From the NCBI GenBank assembly GCA_031287525.1, contig JAITSU010000054.1, positions 1 to 34,147 on the forward strand: 34,147 bases of DNA, read 5' to 3'. The notes below the pieces were generated by a model. That model was given only the letters and a program-made list of their open reading frames with translations, had not been told where the DNA came from and made no database searches. The translations under genes were made by a program, and so were the position numbers. The stretch's first letter is position 1. Each line of letters begins with the position of its first letter. Positions 33,406 to 34,147 of the stretch are shown one piece after another. The DNA comes from Zoogloeaceae bacterium (GTDB lineage: Bacteria; Pseudomonadota; Gammaproteobacteria; Burkholderiales; Rhodocyclaceae).

Positions 33406-33526
33406 GCAGGCTGCTGACAAACCTCCGAAGCAGCTTTCCGGGAACGCCGACGGCAACAAAGGCACGTCGGCGGCGCGCTCGGAGCGCGCGCCCTACCTCC
33501 GTCATTCCCGCGCAGACGGAAATCAG

Positions 33527-33590
33527 GTAGGGCGCGTTTTCCAAACGCGCCGGACGTTACATCCGGCGGTTTCGGAGAAACCGCCCCACC
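33527..33590. repeat. Composite palindromic repeat, GTAGGGCGCG type
   Basis: GTAGGGCGCGTTTTCCAAAC begins it, core GGACGTTACATCCGGCGG sits in the middle, and GAGAAACCGCCCCACC ends it. It abuts the stop codon of the autotransporter gene. Confidence 0.8.
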
Positions 33591-33599
33591 TGAAAACCC

Positions 33600-34147
33600 T
33601 TAAAACCGATACTCCACCCGCAAATTCCCGCTCACTCCTTCGCGTTTTCCGGTGTAGCCCTGGAGTCCGAAATTCACCGTCAGGGGGAGCGTGTTGGAGG
33701 GGGTCATGGTGAGACCCAGTTCAACGATGCCGGTGTCGCCTTTGAGTTCCGGCGCTTTGATGGGGAGGTTGTAGCTTGTGGCTTTTGCCTTGCCGTCGAA
33801 TTCATGTTCCCAGGCGATGCCGATATAGGGTTTTACCGTGTTCGTCGTCCAGAAATAGCGTCCGCCGAACCGCAGGCGATGCGATTCCACAGCGTTAAAG
33901 CGGAGGGGATCGCCGGTGTTCAGGGTCACGCGGTCGCTATCGCGGCGGGCGTGGAGGTATTTGCCATACGCTTCCAGCCCGGATTTTTCGCTGAAATTCC
34001 AGACATAGCCCGCGCCGAGATGCAGACCGTAATAATTGGAACGGCTGTCATAGCGCGCCCCGACGCCACGCGCGTCCACGAGATCGGCGCTGTGGAATTC
34101 CGTCTTCACGCTGCCGACCTGAAGCGAGCCTTCGGCATAGGCGTGAG
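33600..34147 (-). CDS. Autotransporter outer-membrane beta-barrel domain (C-terminal part, runs off the window)
   Basis: The visible 182 codons encode amphipathic beta-strands typical of the autotransporter translocation barrel: GLHLGAGYVWNFSEKSGLEA, RLRFGGRYFWTTNTVKPYIG, AWEHEF, VNFGLQGYTGKREGVSGNLR. The protein ends in VEYRF with the C-terminal Phe used for outer-membrane insertion. The frame stays open to the window edge (HAYAEGSLQVGS precedes the first visible GTG), so the passenger domain and start lie beyond 34147. The passenger type cannot be known from here. Confidence 0.85.
   Translation of the reverse strand, partial: HAYAEGSLQVGSVKTEFHSADLVDARGVGARYDSRSNYYGLHLGAGYVWNFSEKSGLEAYGKYLHARRDSDRVTLNTGDPLRFNAVESHRLRFGGRYFWTTNTVKPYIGIAWEHEFDGKAKATSYNLPIKAPELKGDTGIVELGLTMTPSNTLPLTVNFGLQGYTGKREGVSGNLRVEYRF

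Larger units (their letters stand above)
33142..33599. other. Repeat-rich intergenic stretch
   Basis: No gene is supported. It holds two GTAGGG composites (33207-33269, 33527-33590), a double GCGGGAGCA element (33312-33372), a terminator (33377-33405) and a half element with GCGCGCTCGGAGCGCGC around 33472-33488. Confidence 0.7.

Overview
The window looks like a chromosomal segment of a betaproteobacterium, probably Rhodocyclales-like. This is inferred from gene style: a BktB-type thiolase, a two-domain malic enzyme, a short CysB, a CobD/CbiB-family membrane protein, GC-rich codon use and typical sigma70-like spacing. No rRNA or species-defining marker is present, so the placement is tentative.

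Layout. 1-850 is repeat-rich intergenic DNA that opens with a GCTT tandem repeat. 852-3105 is a cobalamin riboswitch followed by btuB, a TonB-dependent corrinoid receptor. 3656-5814 holds a CobD/CbiB-family membrane protein and a thiolase, ending at a bidirectional terminator. On the minus strand come a DHH phosphoesterase (5987-6919) and maeB (7014-9287). On the plus strand follow glmS, a small DUF3592-like membrane protein, dacB (PBP4), an unrecognised HEFGH zincin-like protein and an RhlE-type DEAD-box helicase (9651-15987). The minus strand then carries hslO (Hsp33) and an ArsC/Spx-like reductase (16244-17490). From about 17642 to 25293 lies a compact Mu-like element. 25402-25945 is a RelE/RHH toxin-antitoxin pair with a frameshifted toxin. 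The minus-strand greA, carB and carA fill 26073-31013. Next are cysB (plus), tRNA-Arg(ACG), a higBA pair (minus) and the 3' end of an autotransporter beta-barrel gene that runs off the window (minus).

The most unusual object is the Mu-like element of about 7.65 kb. It keeps repressor, Ner-like regulator, DDE transposase, MuB ATPase, two small early genes, Mor activator, protease/scaffold, major head protein and a DUF2190-like head protein, all intact and in Mu order. It has no recognisable terminase, portal, tail, lysis or Gam gene. It appears to keep both ends: related TG-start termini and shared GAAACGC motifs. It may be an internally deleted prophage, a capsid-carrying satellite, or a transposon with a domesticated shell. 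Its transposase gene also carries a cluster of long inverted repeats inside the coding sequence.

The host DNA is rich in two kinds of short dispersed repeat. One is a family of composite palindromic elements ending in GTAGGG/CCCTAC or built on GCGGGAGCA arms. The other is runs of 7-bp tandem units of the form CTGANNN, which overlie promoters and the carA-carB junction. Other oddities are an Hsp33 lacking two of its four zinc cysteines and a probably leaderless higB transcript with an operator between its -35 and -10 boxes.
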